Shown here piece after piece: positions 31,001 to 39,207 of a DNA stretch of 64,000 bases. Position 1 is the first letter of the stretch, and the number at the start of each line of letters is the position of its first letter. The position numbers were made by a program, and so were the translations under genes. The notes under the pieces are model-generated. The model made no database searches. It had not been told where the DNA came from and was given only the letters and a program-made list of their open reading frames with translations. Source of the stretch: Tunturibacter psychrotolerans (GTDB lineage Bacteria; Acidobacteriota; Terriglobia; Terriglobales; Acidobacteriaceae); contig NZ_CP132942.1 of assembly GCF_040359615.1 (NCBI RefSeq), positions 992,001-1,056,000 of the forward strand, read 5' to 3'.

Positions 31001-31286
31001 TCATATTGTGATTAGCCCACACGTCGAGCCCGGCCTATCCCATACGCACACCGAGTATGATTCTGTGTACGGAACGATTATGACGGACTGGACCAAAGAC
31101 CCGAATGGGCAACTCCAACTGAGCGTGAAGGTGCCGGCCAACACCACCGCGACAGTCTTCCTTCCCGCAACTTCGACCAGCGTCGTGAAACAGGATGGAG
31201 AACCTGTGACGATTCCTTACAAAGAAGGATCGATGGTGCGCGAGATAGGTTCAGGAAGCTACAGGTTTTCGATCGCTAGCAACTGA
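28053..31286 (+). CDS. Secreted alpha-L-rhamnosidase, GH78
   Basis: The protein has 1077 residues from ATG 28053; a GTG at 28026 would add nine residues and spoil the signal peptide. The signal ends near CFAAPVHL. Domains follow the GH78 plan: an N-terminal Ig-like domain (APTLSWQSDS), beta-sandwich domains (RLYITALGSYEAFLNGKRVS), then the (alpha/alpha)6 catalytic barrel. The signature CPQRDERMGWMGDAGAFW contains the general acid, and the C-terminal sandwich has ATVFLPA. The enzyme releases terminal alpha-L-rhamnose from pectic rhamnogalacturonan or plant glycosides in the periplasm or at the surface. Together with GH127 and the receptor it forms a small plant-polysaccharide locus. Confidence 0.93.
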   Translation: MKILRPAISPLASVARTLLVAPVFSLCVAQCFAAPVHLRVDQQVDPLGIDSAAPTLSWQSDSTARNWTQSAYRILVASSPAGLRAEHADVWDSGRQVSSESVNVEYAGPALKSHQRCYWAVRTWDAKGKEERSTEAAWWEMGLLQPSDWQAQWIRRSDDDETAILKKIAWIWLPNGDAQHVPQGAEAEFRYNLHLSKVPASASLHVFAGGIFTTRVNGVVTGHKDQWGSFDREDIRDQLHAGDNQIVIHIETPKSNDANKTFRAALAAALQLTDDSGKTSWIESDDTWEARSIKPAQGKEWSPARRLGALADLHFGVYTDRESPAPNPDRIDSGTALFRKQFTSEHKVASARLYITALGSYEAFLNGKRVSDFRLTPGFTDYRKRVLYQTYDVTSLLVSGHNTVAAILGAGWHGSPLLWSGSRLFPGPDRLRAQLELTFADGTHQMIATDSSWQTAASPIVSSEIYGGEAYDARLEVKGWNTSATRDPLSWTPVVVDDANTKILVTAQPDTPVQPRETITPLNVTMVGSGSAQDAVFDMGQNMVGVVRLHVRGARGTTVKLRFAERLNPDGTVYTENLRDADATDYYTLSGNGDETWTPVFTFHGFRYVQMSGYSGKPPLSTLQGEVLNSLPASPSIRFESSSEPLNKMSQLGLWGQRGNFLSIPTDCPQRDERMGWMGDAGAFWRTGSYNFDIDAFSHKFMLDVTDAQTADGAFSNISPDLMLGSSDHPGAPGWGDAGVLVPYATWLQYGDASLIEKDWPDMERWMDFILRTNPNYIREKELGNNFADWLAPDPRTPSDLVATAYWVIIARQMQTMAVALGRTADAEKYATLISHIQSAYQKKYVHSDGSVAGDTQSAYVLTLYTGLAPKELEKSMTDRLVRDIQARQTHLTTGFLGTPFLLSVLEAEGRSDVAYKLLLTTTYPSWGYMVDKGATTWWERWNGDTGDPAMNSYNHYAFGSVMAWVFRRVSGIDADPAMPGFHHIVISPHVEPGLSHTHTEYDSVYGTIMTDWTKDPNGQLQLSVKVPANTTATVFLPATSTSVVKQDGEPVTIPYKEGSMVREIGSGSYRFSIASN

Positions 31287-31321
31287 GTGCGATTGGCGAG
31301 GCGAAAAGACGTACTGCGTTA

Positions 31322-33073
31322 TCAATAGCCCGCTGCTTTGCCGTAGTTGCGGCGGTTATCATGCCCGCCTAACAGCTCGTGGGTTTTAGGATCTACTGCA
31401 ATTAGTTCGCTGTCGCCCCAGGTGCCGGGGTTATGCCCGTCCGCGACGGCGAGTCGATTCACGGTATAGCCCATCACTCTGAGTTGGTCGGCGACCTCAG
31501 GCGAGAACTTCTTTTCGAGCTCGAGGCGGTCGGGCAGGTACTGGTGATGGAAGCGAGGGGCGTCGGCGGCCTGCTGGATGTTGAGGCCATTGTCGGCGAC
31601 GCTGAGGAAGTCGTTCGCTACCGTGGTTATGATGGTGGAACCACCCGGGGTGCCGAGTATGAAGGCAAGCTTGGGGTGATGGAAGAGGCTGCCCTTCGTG
31701 GTGATGATGGTGGGGGTCATGGCTGAGAGCGGGCGTTTGCAGGGGCCGATTGAGTTGGCAGGGCCTTGAATGAGGCCGTACATGTTGGGGACGCCCATCT
31801 TTGAGGCGAAGTCGTCCATCTCGTCGTTCATCAGGAAGCCTAGGCCATCGACGGTTACTCCTGAACCGAAGGTATTGTTCAGCGTAAAAGTGTTTCCGAC
31901 CGCATTTCCGTCGGCATCGACGATGGAGAAGTGTGTGGTCTGCGTGGATTCATGCGCGGGAGGTTGAAGCTGCGGAGGAGGCGGCATGAATCCTGCGGGA
32001 CGGACTAGGTCTTTCGACGGCGTGGGTGAGTTGGGTTGAATGGAGCTGCGCCACGCGGCAGCATAGGCAGGGTTCGCCATCTCTTTGATTGGCTGCGGCG
32101 TGAAGTCGGGATCGCCGAGATAATCGGCGCGATCCATATAGGCACGACGAAAGGCTTCGGTGATGACATGGACTTGCGGAGCGGAACGATCAGGGCCTAG
32201 CTTGGGCAGGTTATAGGTGGAGAGTATGTTGAGAATCTCGACCAGGACGATGCCGCCGGAAGAAGGTGGCGGCGCAGTAATTATTTTGTAACCGTGGTAG
32301 GCACCTTTTACTGGCTCGCGATCTTTCACCTGGTAAGCGGCGAGATCCGCAGCAGTGATCAGGCCACCACCAGCCTGTTCAAACGAGGCGATCTGCTTCG
32401 CCATCTCGCCTTTGTAGAATTCTTCGGGATTCGCCGCAATACGTGTGAGAGTTGCAGCCAGCAGAGGCTGTTTGAAGGTGTCGCCCTCTTTATAGAAGTC
32501 GCCATCGCGCTGAAATATGTGCGCGGAGGTTGGGAAGCGGGAGAGCGATTTGTTGTGGAGACTCTGCGCTTCTTCGGCGGAGAGAACGTAACCGTCGGTC
32601 GCGAAGTGGATCGCGGGAGCCATGTCCTGCTGAAGGGTTAGCTTGCCGAAGTGGCTCTGCGCATAGACGAGCCCGGCGACGGTGCCGGGGACGCCCGAGG
32701 CCTTGTAACCAACGGTAGAGAGCTCCGGGACGACGTTCTTCTGTTCATCGAGATACATATTGCGGGTTGCGGCGGCCGGAGCCTTCTCGCGATAGTCGAG
32801 GAAGTGAGTTTTGCCGTGGTTCGTGCGGATGAGCATGAAGCCTCCACCGCCGAGATTGCCGTCCTGCGGATGTACGACAGCGAGGGTGAAGGCGACGGCG
32901 ACGGCCGCGTCGATCGCGTTGCCGCCCTGCTTCAGGATCGCGAGGCCGGCGTCGGTAGCGTCATGGTGAATGGTGACGACCATGGCGTGCTTAGCGCGAA
33001 CAGGCTCCTCGGAGATTGCGGTCTGTGCATGGAGCAGCGTCCCTCGAGAGAAGAAGAGACAGCAGAGAGTCAT
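31322..33073 (-). CDS. ggt: Gamma-glutamyltransferase
   Basis: The protein has 583 residues from ATG 33073, which gives a short signal peptide (LCCLFFSRGTLLHAQ). Upstream in-frame starts as far as 33271 would overlap the ispE start region. The precursor contains the large subunit (DGNLGGGGFMLI), the autocleavage and nucleophile Thr at about 379 in TQTTHFSIVD, and the small subunit with NNTFGSGVTVDG, SAMTPTIIT and GTPGGSTIITTV. The enzyme cleaves itself and then transfers or hydrolyses the gamma-glutamyl group of glutathione in the periplasm. It converges with the rhamnosidase gene (35 bp apart) and is divergent from ispE. Confidence 0.95.
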   Translation of the reverse strand: MTLCCLFFSRGTLLHAQTAISEEPVRAKHAMVVTIHHDATDAGLAILKQGGNAIDAAVAVAFTLAVVHPQDGNLGGGGFMLIRTNHGKTHFLDYREKAPAAATRNMYLDEQKNVVPELSTVGYKASGVPGTVAGLVYAQSHFGKLTLQQDMAPAIHFATDGYVLSAEEAQSLHNKSLSRFPTSAHIFQRDGDFYKEGDTFKQPLLAATLTRIAANPEEFYKGEMAKQIASFEQAGGGLITAADLAAYQVKDREPVKGAYHGYKIITAPPPSSGGIVLVEILNILSTYNLPKLGPDRSAPQVHVITEAFRRAYMDRADYLGDPDFTPQPIKEMANPAYAAAWRSSIQPNSPTPSKDLVRPAGFMPPPPQLQPPAHESTQTTHFSIVDADGNAVGNTFTLNNTFGSGVTVDGLGFLMNDEMDDFASKMGVPNMYGLIQGPANSIGPCKRPLSAMTPTIITTKGSLFHHPKLAFILGTPGGSTIITTVANDFLSVADNGLNIQQAADAPRFHHQYLPDRLELEKKFSPEVADQLRVMGYTVNRLAVADGHNPGTWGDSELIAVDPKTHELLGGHDNRRNYGKAAGY

Positions 33074-33236
33074 TGCGAGGCAAGGATTCGGTCTAGGGGA
33101 GGCGAGAGGCAAGGACGTTCTCCATTGATGTTTCTTTCGGATGTGGAGAGGACAGCATATCGCGGATCGTCCGAAGTTTTGCATCGTCCGCATTGCGTGC
33201 GACTCTCCAAGACTGTGGACGATAGAATCAAAGGCT

Positions 33237-34478
33237 ATGTCTACGCGTGTTCGTTCGTATTCGAAGATCAATCTTGGGCTGGCGATCGGGCCTACGCGGC
33301 CGGATGGGTTTCATGGGCTGACGACGCTCTATCAGACGCTCGACCTGCATGATCTGGTGACGGTCACGGCGAAACGCGCTGGCACGACCCGGATCTCGCT
33401 GACGACGAATCACCCCTTTGTTCCGCGCGATGGGCGAAACACGGCATGGAGGATGGTGGAGCGGTGTTTGGCTCGGCTAGGCGTAGCCGCCGTCGTCGAG
33501 ATTCATATCGAAAAGAGGCTGCCGGTGCAGGGAGGGATGGGAGCCGGTTCGGCGAATGCCGCGGCAGCGCTGCTGGCCCTTGAAAAGGAGCTTGGCGAGG
33601 CTCTGCCGGGTGTGGAGCGGCTGAAGCTGGCAGCTGAAATCGGCTCGGATGTCCCTTTGTTTCTGTTGGGTGGGGCGGTTCTTGGCTTGGGACGTGGAGA
33701 ACAGGTTGTTCCTATGCCGGATCTGCCGAAGACCTGGTGCGTGGTGGCGGTTCCGTCGGTGGGGGTATCGACGCCGGCGGCGTTCAAGGATTGGGATGCG
33801 CGGCGGGCGGCGGAGGCGGCCAGCCGGGAGCCTCGCCCTAAAGCGAATGACTCGGGACCGCAGAAGTCTGTGGGAGACGTGGTCGGAGGAGAGTCCGAAG
33901 AGGGAGAGCTGGGGGAGGGTCACGGCGTAACGCGTGCCGTTGACTTGACTTCCGGGCCCCGGGTTGATAAGCTACAGGAGTTGAGTCTTGCTTACTCATC
34001 CCTCTCTACCCCGACAGGCGTTAGCCTCAAAGGAAAGACAGAAGATAGTAGGCCCGGCACCTCCGGTATCGTTCGCGATCCTAATCCTGAGAAAAAACGG
34101 GATTTACCTGGTGAAAGCCAGGCTGACGCGATGAACGATCTGGCCGAGAATACCCTTCTCGCGCTTGTCCGCACCGGGATTGGAAGCGACGGTCTTCAGA
34201 ACGATTTTGAAGAGGTCGTCTTTCCTCAGTATCCCTCCTTGCGAATAACCAAGCGTCAATTGATGGGTAGTGATTTGGATGGTTCCGCTATATATGCGGC
34301 TCTATCAGGTTCTGGCTCTGCACTGTTTGGACTTTACTGGTCTGAGCGGGATGCCAAGGCTGCTCAACAGCGCGTCCAGTCCTCTGTCGATTCGTCTGAC
34401 GAGGGGATCGCGGTACAGGTCTTCCTGACGGAAACCTTGCCCCGGTCAGAGTACTGGGACAGAATGTTCGCGGAGTGA
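33237..34478 (+). CDS. ispE: 4-diphosphocytidyl-2-C-methyl-D-erythritol kinase with a long internal insertion
   Basis: The protein has 413 residues from ATG 33237; IspE is usually about 280-300. The N-terminal GHMP kinase half is normal: SYSKINLGLAI, then the ATP-binding loop PVQGGMGAGSANAAAAL at 96-112 and IGSDVPLFLLGG near 135. The C-terminal half has LSGSGSALFGLY near 356. Between them, residues about 190-298 are charged and low in complexity (REPRPKANDSGPQK, GGESEEGELGEGHG) with no homology I recognise. They probably form a flexible loop or an extra lobe. The enzyme phosphorylates CDP-methylerythritol in the MEP route to isoprenoids. It is followed by tRNA-Gln and prs, a common order. Confidence 0.92.
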   Translation: MSTRVRSYSKINLGLAIGPTRPDGFHGLTTLYQTLDLHDLVTVTAKRAGTTRISLTTNHPFVPRDGRNTAWRMVERCLARLGVAAVVEIHIEKRLPVQGGMGAGSANAAAALLALEKELGEALPGVERLKLAAEIGSDVPLFLLGGAVLGLGRGEQVVPMPDLPKTWCVVAVPSVGVSTPAAFKDWDARRAAEAASREPRPKANDSGPQKSVGDVVGGESEEGELGEGHGVTRAVDLTSGPRVDKLQELSLAYSSLSTPTGVSLKGKTEDSRPGTSGIVRDPNPEKKRDLPGESQADAMNDLAENTLLALVRTGIGSDGLQNDFEEVVFPQYPSLRITKRQLMGSDLDGSAIYAALSGSGSALFGLYWSERDAKAAQQRVQSSVDSSDEGIAVQVFLTETLPRSEYWDRMFAE

Positions 34479-34520
34479 CCTCGCCGGTCAAGTAAAATGA
34501 AACTACATCCGGCGATGAAC

Positions 34521-34594
34521 TGGGCGATCGACTAACGGTAGGTCAAGTGCCTTTGGAGCACTTTGTCTAGGTTCGAATCCTAGTCGCCCAACCA
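34521..34594 (+). tRNA. tRNA-Gln (anticodon TTG)
   Basis: TGGGCGA pairs with TCGCCCA in the acceptor stem. The anticodon arm is AGTGC-CTTTGGA-GCACT, giving anticodon TTG with T33 in place. The T arm contains GGTTCGAATCC. ACCA is encoded at the 3' end, so the discriminator is A and CCA is genomic. Confidence 0.95.
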
Positions 34595-34847
34595 ACAAGT
34601 CGACGCCAGATGCGACGAGACGGATTAGGGATCTTAGGCGGCAGCAACAACTTGCCGCAGCAGTAAGACGATTTGGACTTCGCGGAAAACAGCGCGAAGA
34701 AAGATGTACGAAGAGAAGAGCCGAAGTCTTTTAGTTTTTTTGAGTAGTCCGCAACAAGGATTTCAGAAGAAGTAACGGGGCCGCAACAAGGCCTCCGAAG
34801 ACAATGCAGCAGGAACATTCAAGGTCAACCAGCCTGGAGGGTTTCAC

Positions 34848-35966
34848 GTGAACGAACGAAACACGACTGCGGTTCTTTCCCCTATCTCAGGGCAGTCTGA
34901 AGAGACAGAAACAATCTCTCAGACTGCACCGGCGCTCTCCTCCAACGGAATTTTGGACGGGAAGCCAAAAACATCTGGAACGGACAAGACGGCCCCGGAA
35001 GAAAAGCGCCCCGGCAGGCTGGCAGATGATAAGCGCATCAAGATTTTTTGCGGGTCTTCCAATAAGCCTCTGGCTGAAGAGATCTGCAAGTTCGTCGGTG
35101 TGCCGCTGGGCGAGACCCGGTTGCAGAGATTCTCCGACGGCGAGGTTCATTTTCAGCTGCTCGAGAACGTTCGCGGTGCGGATGTATTTCTCGTGCAGCC
35201 TACGTGTTTTCCGGTCGATCAGCATCTTGTCGAACTGCTGATCATGATGGACGCGCTGAAGCGCGCCTCAGCCGGACGAATCACGGTTGTTATTCCTTAC
35301 TATGGCTACGCCCGGCAGGACAGAAAAGACCGTCCGCGCGTTGCCATCACGTCGAAGCTGGTTGCCGATCTTCTGACCACCGCCGGTGCAAACCGCGCTC
35401 TGCTCGTCGATCTGCATGCAGCCCAGATTCAAGGCTTCTTCAATATTCCGGTAGATCATTTATTCGCCAGCCCGGTGCTGGTGAGCTACTTCCGGAAGCT
35501 GGAGCTGCCCAATCTGACGGTGGTTTCGCCGGATGCTGGCGGCGTGGAGAGGGCGAGATTCTTCGCCAAGAAACTTGATGTACCGTTGGCCATCGTCGAC
35601 AAGCGGCGGACCGACATCAATGTCACCGAGGTGATGAACGTGATCGGCGATGTGCAGGGCCGGACGTGCTTGATCCTCGACGACATTATCGACACCGCCG
35701 GAACTTTGGTGAAGACGGTGGATGCGCTGCTGGCAGAGGGCGCGGAAAAAGTTTATGCGTGCGCAACGCATCCGGTGCTTTCGGGCCCGGCGGTCGAGCG
35801 CATCGCAGCGTCGCGGTTGGAGCAGTTGATCGTGACGAATACCATCCCTCTTCGCGAAGACGCGTTGAAGGTGGAGAAGATCAAAGTGCTTTCGATTGCC
35901 GGTCTGCTTGGCCGCGCGATCGAGAGTATTCACATGGAGACCAGCGTCAGTACGCTGTTCAACTAG
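34848..35966 (+). CDS. prs: Ribose-phosphate pyrophosphokinase with N-terminal extension
   Basis: The protein has 372 residues from a GTG preceded by GGAGG; the usual length is about 315. The core begins near residue 62 (DKRIKIFCGSSNKPLAEEI). It has the ATP-binding YYGYARQDRKDRPR, the flexible-loop KRRTD and the PRPP-binding loop LILDDIIDTAGTL. The enzyme makes PRPP from ribose 5-phosphate and ATP for nucleotide, His and Trp synthesis. The first 60 residues are Ser/Thr/Glu-rich and look disordered. The start is well supported by the ribosome-binding site, although a later start is not excluded. It is followed 85 bp later by the ribosomal protein L25 gene. Confidence 0.95.
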   Translation: MNERNTTAVLSPISGQSEETETISQTAPALSSNGILDGKPKTSGTDKTAPEEKRPGRLADDKRIKIFCGSSNKPLAEEICKFVGVPLGETRLQRFSDGEVHFQLLENVRGADVFLVQPTCFPVDQHLVELLIMMDALKRASAGRITVVIPYYGYARQDRKDRPRVAITSKLVADLLTTAGANRALLVDLHAAQIQGFFNIPVDHLFASPVLVSYFRKLELPNLTVVSPDAGGVERARFFAKKLDVPLAIVDKRRTDINVTEVMNVIGDVQGRTCLILDDIIDTAGTLVKTVDALLAEGAEKVYACATHPVLSGPAVERIAASRLEQLIVTNTIPLREDALKVEKIKVLSIAGLLGRAIESIHMETSVSTLFN

Positions 35967-36051
35967 GTCGCAACCAGCTACAGGCGGCCTGGCACAACCC
36001 AGGTAGCAAAGGGAGCAGAGCTCAACTCTGTGCCCGAAAGGAAGATTCATC

Positions 36052-36753
36052 ATGGCAACAACCAACACAGAAGCAGTCGTCGCAACGCCCCGCGAGGGCA
36101 AGTTCAACAAGAATGCAGCTCGTCGCGTTCGTGTCGCCGGCAAGATTCCCGCCGTTGTCTACGGCGCGGGCCAGGACGCAGTCGCCGTTGCGGTCGACCC
36201 CAAGGTCATCACCAGGATTCTGCACTCCGACTCCGGTCACAACACCATCTTCGACCTCAACGTCGAGGGATCGACCGTGGTCAAGGCCATGATCGTCGAC
36301 TGGCAGCATGAGCCCATCAAGGGTCACCTATTACACATCGACCTGAAGCGCATCGCGATGGACAAGGCGATGATCGTTTCGGTGCCGATCCAGCTGGTTG
36401 GCGTTCCTGTCGGCGTGAAGTCGCAGGGTGGCATCCTTGAGCACGTCATTCGCGAAGTTGAGATTGAGTGCTTGCCGGGCGACATTCCGAGCCACCTCGA
36501 TGTGGACGTCTCCAACCTCGAGCTGCACGGCATCATCCACATCTCCGATCTGCCGCACTCTGGCAGCATCAAGTTCCTCGGCGATGAGAACGCGACGGTT
36601 GCACACGTCACCATCATCAAGGAAGAGGCTCCAGCCGCCGATGCGGTCGCTGCTGCGCCGACCGAGCCGGAAGTTGCCAAGAAGGGCAAGACAGATGCAG
36701 CCGCTCCGGCCGCTGCTCCTGCTGCCGATGCCAAAGACGCGAAGAAGAAGTAG
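36052..36753 (+). CDS. rplY: 50S ribosomal protein L25/general stress protein Ctc
   Basis: The protein has 233 residues, the long CTC form. The N-terminal L25 domain binds 5S rRNA (KNAARRVRVAGKIPAVVYG), and the C-terminal TL5-like domain has VPIQLVGVPVGVKSQGGILE and DIPSHLDVDVSNLELHG. The last 40 residues are Ala/Lys-rich and probably disordered. The ATG at 36052 follows GGAAGATTCATC. It stands between prs and pth, the order seen in many bacteria, and is likely part of the same transcript as pth (68 bp apart). Confidence 0.96.
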   Translation: MATTNTEAVVATPREGKFNKNAARRVRVAGKIPAVVYGAGQDAVAVAVDPKVITRILHSDSGHNTIFDLNVEGSTVVKAMIVDWQHEPIKGHLLHIDLKRIAMDKAMIVSVPIQLVGVPVGVKSQGGILEHVIREVEIECLPGDIPSHLDVDVSNLELHGIIHISDLPHSGSIKFLGDENATVAHVTIIKEEAPAADAVAAAPTEPEVAKKGKTDAAAPAAAPAADAKDAKKK

Positions 36754-36821
36754 TTTTACGCGGCCTGCGAGTCTTTCGAGATCTGCAGGCCGCCTGAGTT
36801 TGCTGGAAAGGGAAACAAAGC

Positions 36822-37451
36822 GTGAAGTTGATTGTCGGTCTCGGCAACCCCGGTATCGAGTATCAGTTCACGCCGCACAACGCAGGCTTTCTCGCTGTGG
36901 ATCGCATCGCGGATGACTGCGGTGTGGTCCTCTCGAATCGCCGGGGACGGGCTCTTACGGCAAAGGCCAGGCTTGCAGGACACGAAGTTCTGCTGGCTAA
37001 ACCTGAGACGTTCATGAATCTGAGCGGGCTTTCTGTGGCCGCCCTGGTTCAGGAGCTTGAGCTGCAAATTCCGTCGGAGGATCTGATCGTCCTCTATGAC
37101 GAGCTTGCATTTCCGCTGGGCAGGCTACGCATCAGCGCGAACGGCAGGGCGAACGGGCACAACGGAGTGAGGTCCATCTCCGGTGCGCTTGGAACGGAAG
37201 AGTGGTTGCGCATTCGCATCGGCGTCGGGAAACCAGCGTTGGCGGATGGGAGAGAGATTAAAGCCGGCGGCAGGGATTATCTGCTGTCGCAGTTTCGCAA
37301 GCAGGAGCTTGCGGTGCTGGATGAAGTGCTTGACAGAGTGGAAGACGCTGTCGAGGCGGTGCTAACCGAAGGGGTCAGTGCCGCGATGAACAGATTCAAC
37401 CGTCGGCCAGACGATCCTGAGAATGGATCGGATGCGCTGAAGGAGAAGTAA
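36822..37451 (+). CDS. pth: Peptidyl-tRNA hydrolase
   Basis: The protein has 209 residues from a GTG preceded by GGAAAGGG. LIVGLGNPGIEYQFTPHNAG starts the fold and holds the catalytic His. KPETFMNLSG carries the substrate-binding Asn, YDELAFPLGRLRI the conserved Asp, and GHNGVRSISGALG the GHNG motif. The enzyme recycles peptidyl-tRNA dropped by stalled ribosomes. It fits its neighbours, rplY upstream and rpsF downstream (113 bp). Length is normal. Confidence 0.97.
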   Translation: MKLIVGLGNPGIEYQFTPHNAGFLAVDRIADDCGVVLSNRRGRALTAKARLAGHEVLLAKPETFMNLSGLSVAALVQELELQIPSEDLIVLYDELAFPLGRLRISANGRANGHNGVRSISGALGTEEWLRIRIGVGKPALADGREIKAGGRDYLLSQFRKQELAVLDEVLDRVEDAVEAVLTEGVSAAMNRFNRRPDDPENGSDALKEK

Positions 37452-37564
37452 AGCAGCAGCAAAGTGTTGTTACGGAAACTAGACGCAGTCGAAATTCCAA
37501 ACCGGGTTGGCAGAACAGACGTCAGCACGGTGCGAAGCAGAACTTCGCAGAAAGAAGTAATCGA

Positions 37565-38032
37565 ATGAATCGTACCTACGAAATCATGTTCATCGTCCGG
37601 CCGGACGTTGAAGAAGCCGAACTCGACAAGCTGATTGAAGGATTTTCCGCGAACGTCACCAATGGTGGCGGCGAAGTGAAGAGCGTCGAGAAGATGGGCC
37701 GCCGTCGGCTCGCCTACACCGTCCGCAAGTTCAATGACGGTTTCTACATCCTGCTGAACGTTGCCGCAGCCGGTTCGCTGATCACTGAGATCGAGCGCCG
37801 CCTCCGCGTCTCCGAGCAGGTCATCAAGTTCATTACGGTTCGCATGGATGAAGAAGAGAAGCGTCTCGCGAAGGTCAAGGCCATCCGCGACACCAAGGTG
37901 AAGCGCAGCGCGCAGCCGATCGCAGCTCCTGTCCAGGCAGCGGCAGCGACTGACCCAGAAGAAGAGAAGAAGCCAGTTGCAGCAGCCCCTGTCGCCGAGG
38001 CGCCAGCCGAGACTGTCTCCACCGCGGTCTAA
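37565..38032 (+). CDS. rpsF: 30S ribosomal protein S6
   Basis: The protein has 155 residues; the S6 core (about 100 residues) begins with YEIMFIVRPD and contains GRRRLAYTVRKFNDGFYIL and LRVSEQVIKFITVRMD. The last 50 residues are an Ala/Pro/Glu-rich tail, which is longer than in most S6 proteins. S6 pairs with S18 on the small subunit platform. It is the first gene of an rpsF-rpsR-rplI cluster. A 5' leader that could carry an S6:S18 regulatory motif exists, but I could not confirm one. Confidence 0.96.
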   Translation: MNRTYEIMFIVRPDVEEAELDKLIEGFSANVTNGGGEVKSVEKMGRRRLAYTVRKFNDGFYILLNVAAAGSLITEIERRLRVSEQVIKFITVRMDEEEKRLAKVKAIRDTKVKRSAQPIAAPVQAAAATDPEEEKKPVAAAPVAEAPAETVSTAV

Positions 38033-38204
38033 CTTCCGCCTTCGCCTAAACATTCGCGATGATGCTCAAACCGCATCGCGCATCGCACAACGCACTACGA
38101 ACACCGATCTTCGCTTCCAATCGACTGCACTTCGCCGATTGTTCAGAGGCTCCAACGCGAACCTGGAGCGAGGAGAGGCACAACGTACCTGAGAGGGAAA
38201 TATC

Positions 38205-38549
38205 ATGGCTGACGAAACGCAATCCACTGAGCAGCACGCACCAACATCCCGCCCGGCGCACTCTGGCCCCGGCGCGGGTCCTCGCACTCCACGCCCCGCA
38301 GGCGCACCCGGCGGTGGTCCTGGCGGCCGCAAGTTCTTCCGCCGCAAGAAGGTCTGCAAGTTCTGCACCGAGAAGATCGACGCCATCTCCTACCGCGACG
38401 TTCGTCTGCTTCAGGGGTTCGTTGCCGAGCGTGGCAAGATCGTTCCGCGCCGCCTGACCGGCGTTTGCACCCGCCACCAGCGCAAGCTCAGCCTGGCAAT
38501 CAAGCAGTCGCGAAACATCGCTCTGCTCGCCTTCGCTGCACGCTTCTAA
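38205..38549 (+). CDS. rpsR: 30S ribosomal protein S18
   Basis: The protein has 114 residues. The S18 core begins near residue 42 with [13 protein letters not shown] and includes the Cys pair CKFC and the later [19 protein letters not shown] and IALLAFA. The first 40 residues are Gly/Pro/Ala-rich (GAPGGGPGG), an extension that is common in this phylum. It binds S6 and the central domain of 16S rRNA. ATG 38205 follows GAGAGGGA. The gene is 172 bp after rpsF and 77 bp before rplI. Confidence 0.96.
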   Translation: MADETQSTEQHAPTSRPAHSGPGAGPRTPRPAGAPGGGPGGRKFFRRKKVCKFCTEKIDAISYRDVRLLQGFVAERGKIVPRRLTGVCTRHQRKLSLAIKQSRNIALLAFAARF

Positions 38550-38626
38550 CTTCTTCCGCTGCGGCGGAACTACTGGATACGCAAGACTGGCGGCACTGAA
38601 GCCAGAGACGAAATCGGAGAAATGCA

Positions 38627-39103
38627 ATGGAAGTCATTCTGAAGGAAGACGTAAACAAGCTCGGACATCGTGGCGACGTGGTCAAGGTCGCTGACGGTTA
38701 CGGGCGCAACTACCTGCTGCCCGAGAAGCTCGCGATCGAAGCGACTCTCGCAAATAAGGCAGTCATTGAGCAGATGAAGGCCTCTGCTGTTCGCAAGTCC
38801 GCCAAGGAGAAGACCGGAGCCGAGCAGTTGGCCACGCAGCTCTCTGAGGTCGAGCTCGTGTTCGAGCGCAAGGTTGGTGAGAACGAGCATCTGTTCGGCT
38901 CGGTCACCTCGGGCGACATCGCGCAACAGCTCGAAGCCAAGGGCTTCACCATCGATCGCCGCAAGATCTCCCTCGAGGAGCCCCTGAAGACGATCGGCGA
39001 ATACCACGTTCCAGTTAAGCTACACCGCGAGGTCACCAGTCACGTGAAGGTGACTGTCAAGGGCGATCAGCCCGAAGCCGAAGCGGTCACCACCACCGCT
39101 TAA
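38627..39103 (+). CDS. rplI: 50S ribosomal protein L9
   Basis: The protein has 158 residues. The N-terminal RNA-binding domain reads MEVILKEDVNKLGHRGDVV then KVADGYGRNYLLP. A long connecting helix follows (NKAVIEQMKASAVRKSAKEK), and the C-terminal domain has LFGSVTSGDIAQQLE. L9 binds 23S rRNA near the L1 stalk. It is the last gene of the ribosomal cluster and is followed by a strong terminator hairpin at 39127. Confidence 0.97.
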   Translation: MEVILKEDVNKLGHRGDVVKVADGYGRNYLLPEKLAIEATLANKAVIEQMKASAVRKSAKEKTGAEQLATQLSEVELVFERKVGENEHLFGSVTSGDIAQQLEAKGFTIDRRKISLEEPLKTIGEYHVPVKLHREVTSHVKVTVKGDQPEAEAVTTTA

Positions 39104-39126
39104 TCGATCAGCTTCGAAACATCAAA

Positions 39127-39176
39127 AACGCATCGGCCTTCGCGAAATCTGCGCGAGGGTCGATGCGTTCTATTTT
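39127..39176 (+). terminator. Rho-independent terminator after rplI
   Basis: AACGCATCG at 39127-39135 pairs with CGATGCGTT at 39161-39169, with inner pairing of TCGCG and CGCGA. CTATTTT follows. It lies 23 bp after the rplI stop and ends the housekeeping run before the convergent permease gene. Confidence 0.8.
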
Positions 39177-39207
39177 GTAACGGGCAGTGTTCGAATGAAA
39201 AGACGCC

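Noticed and set aside
37452..37564. S6:S18 regulatory RNA motif upstream of rpsF
   Set aside because: The region is in the right place, but I could not identify the stem with the CCG bulge with confidence.
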